Origin: Blumeriella jaapii
Lineage: Eukaryota > Ascomycota > Leotiomycetes > Helotiales > Drepanopezizaceae
Reading direction: 5' to 3'
Length of the DNA: 64,000 bases
NCBI GenBank assembly: GCA_009599575.1
Contig: VWND01000003.1
Span: 1,626,001 to 1,690,000, forward strand
Below the pieces are notes generated by a model that was not told the origin of the DNA, did not search any database, and saw nothing but the letters and a program-made list of their open reading frames with translations. Shown piece by piece: positions 47,501 through 59,999 of this stretch. The position numbers were made by a program, and so were the translations under genes. How positions within the stretch are numbered: position 1 is the first letter of the stretch; each line of letters starts with the position of its first letter.

Positions 47501-47740
47501 CTTCGTTTTCATTTTCAACTTCGTTTTCATTTTCAACTTCATTTTCCATTCTCATTTTCAATTTTCTTCTTATTTTCATTATCATCTTCGTTTTCATTCT
47601 CATTCTCATTTTCATTCTTAATTTCATTCTCATTTTTATTTTTCATTCTCATTTTCATTTTCAATCTCAATCTCATTTTCATTTCATTCTTATTCTCTCT
47701 CATTCTCATTCTCATTCTCATTCTTATTCTTTTTCTTCTC
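47501..47740. repeat. CATTTT/CATTCT hexanucleotide array
   Basis: About 240 bp of TTCATT-type units on the + strand followed by a C-rich CCCCCT run (47740-47776). Confidence 0.9.
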
Positions 47741-48377
47741 CCCCTCCCCCTCCCCCTCCCCCCCCCCCCTCCTCCCCCTCGCACTGAACGGTACGGTACC
47801 ATGCCTCGCCTCTCTCGCCCGCCCGTCGCCCATGCCCAACCGTGTGTCTTGCATGTGGCATGCAGCCCGCCAGTGGCCGCCGTCGCAGGACAGTCGTCGC
47901 CGTCGCCGTCGCCGTCGCCGCCGCGGTTTCGGTTCCCGCCCCAAAACCGATGCCAAACCTAATTCCACGCCGCGCGCGAGCCTGAGGGCCTGCGGCGACC
48001 GCCCTTTCACCTTCCCCGGAGGCGACATCTTTGCGGGCTTCTTTCTGCTTCTTCCTCTCTTTGCGCTTCTCCTTCTTGTCGCGCCAATGGAAATGGCAAG
48101 ACTTTCCCGGCCCCGGCGGTCGCCTCACGCTGCTACGACCGTGGTTCGTGGCGAAGCCGCAAAGAAGGATGACGAAGAAGATGGTCGATGGCATCTAAGG
48201 TTTTGAGGGGGGGCCTGTGTCAGCGTGCATGCACCGCTGGGCCTGGCCCGGGGCTTGTCATTGCTTCAGAGGTTTAGGTGTGGCCGGGGTAAGGCATGTA
48301 GGAAAGGTAAAAAGGTAAACAGGGTCGAAAGGTAAGATAAGAGGAACCACATATACTGTACGTCTGTAATACGAGAT

Positions 48378-48476
48378 GAGTACAGTACAGGACAGTACGG
48401 ATAGAACGGATAGTACAGACCGTACAGACAGGACAGACAGTACAGACAGGACAGACCGTACAGACAGGACAGCTCG
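48378..48476. repeat. ACAGACAGTACAG array
   Basis: Degenerate units of ACAGACAGTACAG, ACAGACAGGACAG and ACAGACCGTACAG, which embed the GTAC motif found elsewhere in the right part of the window. Confidence 0.8.
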
Positions 48477-49110
48477 ATCTGTACTGCACGGCACTGTGCC
48501 GTACATAGGCAGAGACCGGACAGCGGTTGGGTGTTGCTCTCACCACCGGGTCTGGCGTCGCCTGGTCGAGTCAGAACGTCGTGGCCTTCGAGACGCGTGT
48601 GTCCAAGCTGTCCCCATGGATGGCGAGCGGCCGTACAAGCTTGCACGGTCGATGGAGCCGATGCTCGCGATAGATTCGTTTCCATCGGATGCTCCGGGGG
48701 AACAGGATCTCGCGCGGAGCACGCACTGCACTCCTCGATGCGGCTCCGCGAGACCCCTGGGCGCAGAGGCCGCGGTGCCCACGACGCGCGACGACGGTGC
48801 GGTGCTGTCGGTCCCTCGGTCGTACCGTACCGATCCGGAGCGCCGGCGGCGTGGAATGTTGCGTCGCGCGCGGTCGGGCCCCGAGAGCCACGACGGCCGC
48901 CGCGTGTCGGCACGGGCGGGGGGGGCTTCCGCCGCCGGAACTGGTCGCCCTCGCACGCGCGGCGCCGCTCGGATGGCTGGCTCGGATGCGGGAGGCATCG
49001 TCTTCGCAGGGGCCGACGATCAGTCCCGTCGAATGTCGGTGAATGGAACGGCCGTCTCGGGCACTCCATGGCCCGCAGACGCACGCATCATGGGGTGCCG
49101 TCCTCTGGTC

Positions 49111-49160
49111 GTGCATTCGTGTATTCGTGCATTCGTGCATTCGTGCATTCGTGCATTCGT
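49111..49160. repeat. GTGCATTC octanucleotide array
   Basis: Six units of GTGCATTC, one reading GTGTATTC. Confidence 0.95.
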
Positions 49161-49851
49161 CCGCGCCCCGTCGCCGTCACCGTCTTCTGAGGTCGGGATC
49201 TCGCGGGTCGGGCTGGGCTGGGCTGGTTGCATCCTGCGGCGCGCTTTGCCCCAGATCGACATTCCTCGCTTGATGTTACTACGACGTCGCTATTCTGCCC
49301 CGCCACACCGCCAGTCGGGCCTGTGCGGCTCTCCGCCTCGAAGTCTCGCGCCGCCCACGGCCCCGACGCCACGCGTCAGCCACACCCCGCATGCAGGCGC
49401 GCGCCACACCCCGCCCAACCCGGCCGTCCGTGGGTTCTCAATTTCCTAACGTTCGCCCAAACTCACGATGGCTCGGCGGGCGAGGATCCAGGGGCAGAGG
49501 CCATACCGTCGATGATGGAGGTCCGGTACTGTACAACGCATCGCCCCCGAATCGAATCTCTTCTCCCCGCCCCCGCCCTCGGGTGCGGAGTGAGGTTGGG
49601 AGAGATGAGGTATCCATCAGATCGGAGGAGCGCACAGCTCATCTTCATGGGCCGCAGGAGTACAGGTTGACAACATGTCAAAGCGCAGGCTTGCAGCTCG
49701 TGCCTGCTGAGGGAGGCCAAGGAAGGACTGGCCACGACTCGGTCCCGAAGCGTCCGTGTCTCCGGATCGCTGCATACGAGCAGCCTGAAACAGGACGCGA
49801 ACCCTCAACGAAATCTGTGCGGCGAAGGGGGAGGGGAGGGGAAGGGAGGGG

Positions 49852-49921
49852 AAGAAGGAGAAGGAGAAGAAGAAGAAGAAGAAGAAGAAGAAGAAGAAGA
49901 AGGAGAAGAAGAAGAAGAAGG
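49852..49921. repeat. GAA trinucleotide array
   Basis: About 70 bp of GAA with GGA interruptions, preceded by a GGGGAAGGGA purine stretch. It forms poly-Arg, poly-Glu or poly-Phe readings. Confidence 0.95.
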
Positions 49922-52120
49922 CAGAGCTTCGTTGGTTTCGTGGTTGCATGACCAAAACAATCAATTAGCTAAACGAACACAACAACAACAACAACACTCC
50001 GGCCAACATCCAATTTGGATGGGATTACTGAATTACTGAATTACTGTACTGTACTGTACTGTACCTACAGAGGTACTCGGTAGCCAGATACCGAACTCAC
50101 TGCACGGGTTTCCGATGTAAGCGCTAGCTCGGGTCCCCATCTCTGATGGATGACCTTATCTTGCCAGACATGTTAATCGCCACTTATCAAATTCAATGAT
50201 TCAAGCGATCGACCACCCCACGCGCACCACCAATCAACCTCCCACCCTCCCCCGGCAGGAACTTGGTGAGCGAGTAATAGCAAACCCAATCCACAAAGCA
50301 GGTACTGTACCACATTCACCCACACGCCTCACCTCACGTCTCCTCTCCTCCCCACCTGACCTCGTCTCCGACCGGTTTCACCATGGCACTCACACATCAC
50401 ACACGCCGTCCCTTACACAGAAACACCTCCGCCTCACACAGCCGACGATCATCCGACGTCGGACTATCTATCCTCACACACGCCCGTTCCCACGGGGTGT
50501 CTGTCAGTGAGTGTCTGAAGAAGAAGAAGTCACTCGGCGCGATAGCCGGTCGGCCCCACGGCACGAAACAGAGGGACCGGCCGTGTTCTGTTTCCAGGCC
50601 GTGTCGTCTCGTCCTTCTCGTCACGATCTCCGTCGTCTGAGTGCAGGCAGAGAGGAAGTGCGTTGCGAATCCGGAGCCGCGAGACCTCTTTCTCTTCTCC
50701 TCCTGTTCTGTTCCACTTCCCCCTTCGTCTCTTTGCCACGGTATTCGATGTACTGTAAGTGTGGGAGGGGAGCAGCTGGAAAACTGCAAGATTCGAACCC
50801 CCCCCCCCTTTTCCTAGAATAGCAAGGGTCTATCTCGGACTGACACTATTGTATTTACGATTGATAATCATCTTTAAAAAAAAGAAAAAAAAACGGATGG
50901 TACTGTAATCACGAATGGGAAGAAAAGTGGCATGTTTTCTCGCGCTCTCTCTCTCTCCCTCCTCCTCGGGTGGTCGGCAAGATCTAAATCTTCCGCTCTG
51001 CCTTACAGTACACAGTACACAGTACTCTCTGTGTACCCTACCTACAGACAGTACAATATGGTACGGTACGGGACAGCACCCTCGCTCTTGCATGCGTCTC
51101 TCTCTTCTGCACGTCCGCTGCACAGCTGCATCCAGTACTGTGTACAGCATCTGCATATCCCCCTTCCCTTCCCTTCCCCCACCCAGCTGCAGAAAGCGAA
51201 TGGAAAACAAGATGCAAATAAACTTAATACATAATCAATAGTACAGTACTGTACAGAGATATTTCCGCGGAGGGTTGTCAGGGTCGCTTGTTTGGGCGTA
51301 CTTGCTTGCTTACTCTTTCTCGCCTACAATACAGTACGCTTACCACGTCCATCAAGCCTCCCTTAGTACCCAGTACAGTAAGTAGGTAAGTAAGTAAGTA
51401 AGTAAGTACGGTATATCTCACGACCCACGGGTAGCATCCTGTTCTGGTCCTGTCCTGTCCTGTTCTGTTCTGTTCTCTTCTGCTCCGTATATATTTCGTA
51501 TAGTACTGCACTGCATAGGGCTACGTACAATACAGTAAAAACAGTGCAGTATAATACAACACAGTACATACAATACAACAATCTAATGTAATACAATACA
51601 ATCAACACAGTACAACAAAGCCAACCCCCAACAAAGCCCAGCCTCTCCCATCCGCCGCACCAGCGCGAGCACCAGCGCGAGCGTGGGCACGCCCCCCCCC
51701 CCCCCCCACCTTCCCAGCGTATTTACTGTACATATACATATACACATACACATACATATAATACATATAGTACAGTATATACCGTTTAAATCACATCCCA
51801 TAACCGCGTCCGTCCCTCGCGGAGAATAGGCCGTGCTTAACCACGACCCACGACCCACGACCCACGACCCGGCTGGCTTTTTCGGGGTGTGGTCACGTGA
51901 TATCTTCGATATATATTACTCGAGCTTTGGGTTTGTCTTTCTGGGGGTTTTTTTATCTGATTTTCGGGTTGGGGCTGGGGAAAGAAGGCGTGGGATGGGA
52001 GATGTTGGATTTGTGGGTTTTTGATTTGGTTGTTTGTTTGGTTGGTTGGTTGGTTGTTTGGTTTTTTATTTGGTTTTTTTACGTACTCAGTTACGCATTC
52101 AGTCTGGCACTCAGTCAGGC

Positions 52121-52288
52121 ACTTATTCACTCACTTATTCATTCATTCACTTATTCACTTACTCATTCACTTATTCACTCACTCACTCACTCACTCACTC
52201 ACTCACTCACTCATTCACTCACTCACTCACTCACTCACTCACTCACTCACTCACTCACTCACTCACTCACTCACTCACTCACTCACTT
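52121..52288. repeat. ACTC tetranucleotide array
   Basis: About 40 units of ACTC, with ATTC and ACTT variants concentrated on the left side. Confidence 0.95.
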
Positions 52289-52569
52289 ACTTCCCCTCCC
52301 TGAATCGAGAAAAGCCTATCAGGTACAGTACTGAAAAGCGCGCAAGCCCACCGTGAGAAACCAGTATATACTATACGATACTATCCGTACAATATACATA
52401 TATACAGATATAATACACATATATACATACATACATACATACCTCACACACACACACACATCCACACAGCTGTACCTACCTACCTACCTACCTACCTACC
52501 TACCTAACCTCTCGAATCCAGCACGCGTCCTGTACACAGTATATAAGCCGACCGCAGCGCTTATCAATG

Positions 52570-52604
52570 CCCCCCCCCCCCCCCCCCCCCCTTTTCTTAT
52601 ACAT

Positions 52605-52680
<76 letters not shown>

Positions 52681-52690
52681 ACAAACACAC
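52570..52690. repeat. 22-C run followed by CA dinucleotide array
   Basis: An uninterrupted run of 22 C (52570-52591), then about 80 bp of (CA)n with CATA interruptions. Confidence 0.95.
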
Positions 52691-52993
52691 ATACAATACT
52701 ATGCATCCCCCCTCCCCTGCCACTCCCATGCAAGTCTGCATGCCAGCAACCCTGCCCTTGTCGACGCACAGCACGGCCGTCGCGAGCGAGGGAGCGAGGC
52801 GAGGGGAGAAAGGTTACGCGCGCGCGCCCGCGCGCACGGCTCGAAACCAAGCATTGGAAGGGGGGAAAGCTACCGAGTCAGCGAGCGGCCGTGCGCGGAG
52901 GGGGGGAGGGATGGGATGGAGGGAGGGATGGGATGGGATGGGATGGGATGTAGGTATGTATGTATGAGCGTTGTCGGGAATGAATGGTGCACG

Positions 52994-53027
<34 letters not shown>

Positions 53028-55536
53028 ATGGAGGTTTGGGTGGAGGTTTGGGTGGAGGTCTGGGTGGATATCGCTGATGGGTAGTAAGTAGCCTGCTTAT
53101 ACATATATATCTATATATGTACGGTCTTGGGTGGCTTGAGAGCTGTGTATATACAGACAGTAGAGTGCTGTACTTACTGGATATATGTATGTATGTATGT
53201 ATGTACGATGCAAGGGTGCGTGAGTACGCAAAGCGCACGCTGATAAACGTACTTGCTTATTGTTCCTAATTTATACAAGATCCTCGCTTCTACCGTAAAA
53301 GCATCGATCGATTGATTAATCATCTGGTGCTCTACCTACCTACCTACCTATACACTATACCTACTTCCAGAACTACGCAAGTGCTAGACTGCAATACCAT
53401 ACATAGCCAGGCCATGCCAACGACGGACTCGCCTTACCGGTGACAGACAGACAGGCTAGCAGCTGTGTGCGTCAAGTGGTGCTGTGCTGTACGTACGTAC
53501 GACTTTGTACTATACTATACTGTACTGTGTATACAAATTGTACGTGCGCGTAGGACAGGCTCCTTGTTGCTACTGTGTGTAAGCGAGAATTCCCAGGCTA
53601 TTTATCTATCTATCGTGACGCGAGGCGAGACGAAGCGAGGCGAGGTGAGGCGGTGGGTGAAAGCTCGCCATAACGTGCCAGACCGAACCAAACCATCGTT
53701 CCACGCCCACAACCACCAGCACCACCACCTGATCTTTTCCCGCTGCCGACAGCCGCTCCGATACCGCAAGGCCCGGATATAGGCAGGTAGACAGACGTAT
53801 ATATGTACCTATATGTATGTATGTACCTATGTATAAATATATAATTCCGGGCCATCCACACACCGTCCACACACATACAATATTATCCATAACACAGTAG
53901 GTAAGTAGTACTATATCAAAAAGGACTCTGCAGTACTATAGCTAGCTAGCTAGCTAGCTACCTTAGCTATCCATTCCTCAAAAGGAAAAAAAATGGAACC
54001 CCTCCCCCCTCCTACCCCGAAGAAAAAGACCGGTACAAGCGAGAAACAAAACCAGCCGCGTACTTGTCTCGGCCCTTAGCTACTGTACCGTATGTCTCAC
54101 CGCTGGCTGGGCGGACGCTAGCGTGGATTTGGAGGGGATAGCACTGTGCTGTATGTGTGTACTGTATTGTTTGTATGTACTGTGCAGTGCAGTGCTGTGT
54201 GTGTGTGTGTGTGTACGTATATGTGTTGATGTATAGTTCTACTACCGTACCAGGTCTTTCCTAGACGACAGGTACTGTGCTATGCTATGCTCTTCTACTT
54301 ACTTACCTACTAATTTATCTCGCGATCCCATCATTTTCATAGCCTTGGATGATGATGATAACGATAATAATGACATTCTTCACACAGTCTCGGCTATAAG
54401 CCAGAAATACCATACTGTAACCATCTACTTCCCCTTCCCATTCCCACTCCTCTCTCCTCTTTCTCCCACGACATCCAGAATCCAGAATCCAGAATCCAGA
54501 ATCCAAATGCAAGTCCAAGTCCAGGTCCAAGTCCAGGTCCAGCCAGATCCACCTACAGCAGGTCCAGATCACGGTACGAGGGTTCAGGCGGCAGCCGGGG
54601 GGGGGCGTCCCATCCAGACTGCCGGTACGCCCGGATGCGCTGTGCCACGCCGCGCCATTTCTCGATTTCTCCGATCGACGCTCGCTCGCTCGCTCGCTCG
54701 CTCGGCACCGGGGGCGCGCGTCTGCGCGTCTGGTGTGTTTCTTGCTTTTCCGTTCGGGGCCTTCGGTTCGCGCGCCTTGCCTTCCGGATGCGGACCAGGT
54801 GCAGGGCGGAAAAACGGAGATATATGTGTTTGTTTATTGCTATCCTAAGCCCAACACGGCGAGAGAAAGAAAAAAAAAAGAAAAAGAAAAGGGAAAAAAT
54901 GGAAAAGAAGGGGAATAGAAAAAGGAGTGTGTTGTCTACGTTCGCGAGCTTGTGTGCCATCCTTCTCTCGTTCGCTTCCTCGCCTTTCGTCCTTGATGCT
55001 GGGGGTTTCCACGGTGGTGACGGTGGTGGTGGTGGTGGTGGTGGTGGTGGTCGCGACCATGGATTGACACTTCCGCTAGAGACGTCGATGGGATCGTCGC
55101 GCGTCAATGCCGAAGGAGCGGTGTGTCGCGCGGTACGTGGAGTACGTACTGTGCTGTGTGTATAGTGCTGTGTGTATAGCACTGTGTGTTTGTACTGTGT
55201 GTATAGTACTGTATGTATAGCACCGTCTGCATAGCACCGTCTGTATAGCACCGCACCGAATGTATAGCACTACATCGTAAGAATACACACATAGTACCTG
55301 CGTACGTGCCCCACCTGCTCCGATGTCTCACCCCGACCGACACAGGGAACCGAACGGACTGGAAATCCCCCAAACCTTGTCTCGTCTCGACACCTCCGCG
55401 GCGAGAGCTCCGAAACCCAATCCGGGCGACATGGGGAGACGGGCTCGTGGGTCCTGTCGGGGGGGGGGGGAGGGGGGGGGTAGGTATATGTACCTATTTA
55501 CAGTATAGTACCTATGTACAGTACAGTACTGTATGT

Positions 55537-55675
<139 letters not shown>

Positions 55676-57571
55676 TATACATACTGCACTGGACTGTAGC
55701 GACGGTCTGCACGTACGGGCAACACGGATCCCGCACACCCAATCCTCGAGCCAGACCGCGCCCCGCTGCGAGTCAGGAAGGTCGCGTATCTGTGGTACGG
55801 TACGGTCTGGTGGAAGTGGCCGCGACGATGGCGGGGTCTGCCAGCTGCTTTCGGGCGTGGATGCGCAGAGGGCATGTACCATGGCGTGGGAAGCAACTCA
55901 AAATACGTCTGTACTGTACCTAGGACTGTATGTATGTATGTATGTATGTATATATGTCTGTATGTATGTATGTGCCGTGCTGTACCTAGATGCGTCGCGG
56001 TGACGACGAGACGAGGCGCCGCGCGATGTCGCCCAGGAGCTTGTCTACGCTCTCGGCGGGATCTGTCCCGGGGGCCCTGGCATGAACTCGCAACGTGCCA
56101 GTGGTTACCATGGCCCATACGACGTATGGGTGCGAAAGAACGTGTCGCGTCGCCGTGCCTCCGGCGCTGTCCGGTATGTACATACATAATACACACATAC
56201 ATATGGACGGCGCATGGGTGCCGCGCGCGAAGCAAAAGTTGCGTCGCTTCCACATCCGGATCGGCGGCCGCTGGGCTCAGGCGAGATGGTCCCGAGTCGG
56301 GCGCGAGCCTTTGAGCTTGATCTCGAAGCATATCCTCGCCTACATATGTGCTGTACTGTACTGTACAAGACCTGTACAGTATGTACTTACCTGTGTGTAC
56401 CGTGGTATCGGTGCGGAATCGCCCTTCCCAACTGTGAAGATATACATCATCGTACGTGCAATGCGTGCGCGTCTGTCCTTCCTTGCCCCTCTCTTGACCG
56501 CACCAAAGCCCGGAGCTCGGAGCTCGGAGACTCCCAGCTGCAAATACGTGTGTCTGATACACGGCCTGAATCTACGTACAGTACCGGACAGGACAGGACA
56601 GACATCATCCGAAGAGAGCGAGAAAGGGGGAGCGGCCAAAGCTGGAGGCATAATCCCCGTCGGACGAACCACAACGCCTCGCTCAGTCGTCGATCCGCAT
56701 CCAGCGAAAGGCCCAAAAAAGCAGACGCCAGACACACAGAACGAAGAAGCAAGCGCACCGCGCAATCCGTCCACCCCGGAGGCCCACCGCCGCACCGCAG
56801 CGCAGCGCAAACTCAGGAGCAAAACCTCCTGCGGGGTGGAATGCAGAATCGCAGCGTTGAGATTCTCGCGGCGAGGGGAGCGAGGCAGGGTACATGGGCG
56901 GTTAATGATATGAGGGAAGCGGAGCGAAGCGAGGGGTGAGTGACGTTGTCGTAGATGATGCCATTGTTTGGCGTCGGGGTATGGATGGTGGTTGGCATGT
57001 TATATACCTAGGTATGTACTATACATGGATGAAGCTGTGCGATATACTGTACTGTACTTCCCAGGAGGCACGTCACCCCGAGTCCTCGAACGCTGGACGA
57101 GACGCGCACGCACTAATGTGAATGTGTATGTATGTACTGTACCTAAGGTATTGTACCTATTGTATGTACGGTACGTACGCCCGGCACAGGTTCCGATACC
57201 TGTCGGCGTGTCAACGATGCTGACCCAATTCTCTTCTTTTCTCCCTGTTTCCGTCGTCAAGTAGTGTGTTCTTTTGCGTCTGCTGCTTTGGTCCTCCTAC
57301 ATATCTTGCGCTTATCCCGTCACGGTTTCGTTGTTGGGCCAAGTTCTCGTATTCACGTCCCCCTGTGTCGTCTTCCTGTCATGTTGCACAGTATCACGAA
57401 TGGAAATGGAATCTGTCGTGCGTCAGAACAGAAGAATGTTCTCCGCTTTCTACAGCCCAGATTCCCGGTCCTGTATGGACTGCACCGTACGTACTTCTGC
57501 GCAAGCTGCGGGAGAGATCACGCGTTCGCTACGGAGGTCAACAACTTAAGCGACGTACAGTATAGTGTGGA

Positions 57572-57619
57572 CATACAGTACATACAGTACATACAGTACA
57601 TACAGTACATACAGTACAT
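57572..57619. repeat. ACAGTACAT array
   Basis: Five near-perfect 9- to 10-bp units of ACATACAGT/ACAGTACAT. Confidence 0.9.
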
Positions 57620-58029
57620 ATCGATATCGCCTGCAACACAATGCCATGCGCCTCCGCCATCCCGGCTCCAGACCTCGATGCCGCGAAAAGCATATGCAAA
57701 GCCGGTCCGGATTCCGACGGGCGGCCACGCATCGGCCTCTCCTTCTGGATGCTGCTCGATCCAGACAGGCAGGTGGTCTGTATGTTCGACGACACCACGC
57801 CGCGCCATCGCCAGCGAAAACATCGTGCTCTGCAGATGTCTCTCCTGCAGCGCAACGAAACAAGCACCCCAGCGAGCATGGGCAATGATGGAACAAGCTC
57901 CGGATTTCCCTCCCCATCCCTGCCTCCCTCCCACTCTCGAGCCAGCAGGGGCACAAATCGGTCCAACTGCCAGCGACTCGGGGAAGCCGTCAACCCTCCT
58001 TCATGCGAATGTGGCTAGATTCGGCGCCT

Positions 58030-58175
58030 GCTTTTGCCTTTGCCTCTGCCTTTGCTTTACCTTTGCTTTACCTTTGCCTCTACCTTTGCTTTGCCTTTGC
58101 CTCTACCTTTGCTTTGCCTTTACCTTGCCTTCGCCTTCGCCATTGCCTTTGCCATTGCCTTCGCCATTGCCTTTA
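58030..58175. repeat. CCTTTGCCTTTG array
   Basis: Pyrimidine-rich CTTTGC units with CTCTAC and CATTGC variants. Confidence 0.85.
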
Positions 58176-58867
58176 TGCCCACTCCCCCTCCACTCCGGAC
58201 CTAGGAGGGAGCCGAAGTCAAAGCCGGAAGCACCGAAAGAGTTCCGCCGGATCAACACATACACATCCCCGGATCACTCGCCATACCTTGCCTGCTTGTA
58301 TGCTTCTTGCATGGCCCGCGAGGGGAGCGTCGCCCTCGGGGCCCTCAACCCGTCCGCGAGCCTACTCTTCTGAGAGATCACGGTCTTGAAGGCCTAAGTA
58401 CATACAGCACAGCACAGCACAGCACAGCACAGTACAGTCTTGTCACGTATGTATGTATGTAGTGCGCACATGTCACCGCACAGCGCAGCGCGAGATGCCA
58501 GACCCGGTACAGTACCTACCTAGGAAAAGAAGTCGCGCGAACGATCTACTGTACGGTACGGTACGGTACTGTACGGTACTGTACCTCTCTATCTACAGTA
58601 GGTACGCGGCTAGGAGAGAATCACCGATGCCGTAAATGCCATCGTAAACCCGCTCGGGTTGACTGATGCGCGGCTGCGGATGCGAGCTGTTTTCGCTCGC
58701 TCGCTCACCGCACGCGTGGTACATCGATCCTTCAATCCGGGCTTGCACGTCGTGGTCGAGATCAGAAAGGTGCAGCCGCTTCCATCACGCACCTCTCGTG
58801 AGCGACGAAGTGGCATCCCGACTTCTCACATCTGGAAAGCCTGGCAGGTGTTCCCGCCAGCCCGGAA

Positions 58868-59085
58868 GGGGTAGTAGGAGGAGGAGTAGGGGTAGGAGGA
58901 GGAGGAGTAGTAGTAGTAGTAGTGGTAGTAGTAGTAGTAATAGTAGTAGTACTAGTAATAATAGTAGTAGTAGTAGTAGTAGTAATAATAGTAGTACCAG
59001 TAATAACAATAGTAGTAGTGATAATAACAGTAGTACTAGTAATCATAATAGTACTACTAGTAATAATAATCATCGCACTAGCACA
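58868..59085. repeat. AGT/AAT trinucleotide array
   Basis: About 220 bp of AGT, GGA and AAT triplets with scattered ACT and CAT. Confidence 0.9.
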
Positions 59086-59999
59086 CTACCAGTACTAATT
59101 CACATCTAGCGAAAAAGGCCCGTCGATCCATCAACACACAGCTTACGACAAACGGCGCCTCCTCCGCAACTCAAAACGCGCAAGCAGAAGGCCGCCGTCT
59201 CCAACATCGCGCGTCGTCAGACCGTCCCCCTCCCCCTTATCAAGGTTCGTCGACGACGAGGCGATCCCCAGCCGCACCGCGCAAGCCACCCGGGCCCTGC
59301 TGAGCGCAAGCGGTGCTCGAAGTCTAACCCGCACCCGATCCTGGGACCACAGACGCTTGTACTGTATGTATGTACCGGCGGACCCGGCGTGCACATTCCC
59401 GCTCTGGCTTTCCCATCGTCGTCTTCGAGATCGCCGTGGCCGGGATGGGCAGGGGGCCGGGATGGGATGGGATGGGATCCCGGGTGCCGGCCTGCCGGCA
59501 GGGGAAAGACAACGGAAGAGGAGAAGTATACAGATTTTTGATGTGCCAGTGTACAGTACCACGCGCGCGCGGCTGCGAATGCTCGAGTCGAGCGAGGCCT
59601 TCCCCATCCTGCTGACAGTGAGGGCAAGCGAAGCGAGCTCATTCGTGTAAGACGGAGGAGACGACGGGCCGGCATTGTTTGTTTTCCGGCTCCGCGATGG
59701 CTGCATCAGCGATGGGGACGTACGCCTGGGAGACGGGAAACTCCTGGAGACCGAATTCGACGACGAAGTGGGTAGGTAGGTACTGGAGGTAGGGAGGGGA
59801 GAAGTGGCACGCGAGGCCGGGGATAGCGGGAAGTGGAGATATGGCTCTGAACGGCAGCTCTGGGACGGAGGAACGACAGCAGGTAAAGGTCGTACGTCTA
59901 CGGAGTTTGATGTCGAAGGCTAGAGCAGCAATGAAAGCCCTGGACAGGCATGGCAGGAAGGTTCTCTTGCTTGCTCGCGCGCGCTTCTCTATCATGGAA

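Larger units (their letters stand above)
45523..49999. other. Gene-free GC-rich region, part 1
   Basis: The first few hundred bases are the promoter and leader of the Gac1-family gene. Frames up to 456 codons (45999-47369 minus) are composed of Ser/Arg/His-rich repeat readings or overlap other open frames. 47724-48194 minus has a basic KKEKRKERKKQKEARK stretch but nothing recognisable. I support no gene here. Confidence 0.45.
50000..54999. other. Gene-free region, part 2
   Basis: Dense microsatellites (ACTC, CA, GA, ATGT, CCTA, poly-C) and repeated GTAC-N-GTAC strings. Frames are short or repeat-derived. No gene supported. Confidence 0.45.

Noticed and set aside
57518..58018. Protein-like readings on both strands
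   Set aside because: At least four frames are open over the same 350 bp, which indicates GC-rich non-coding sequence and not a gene.
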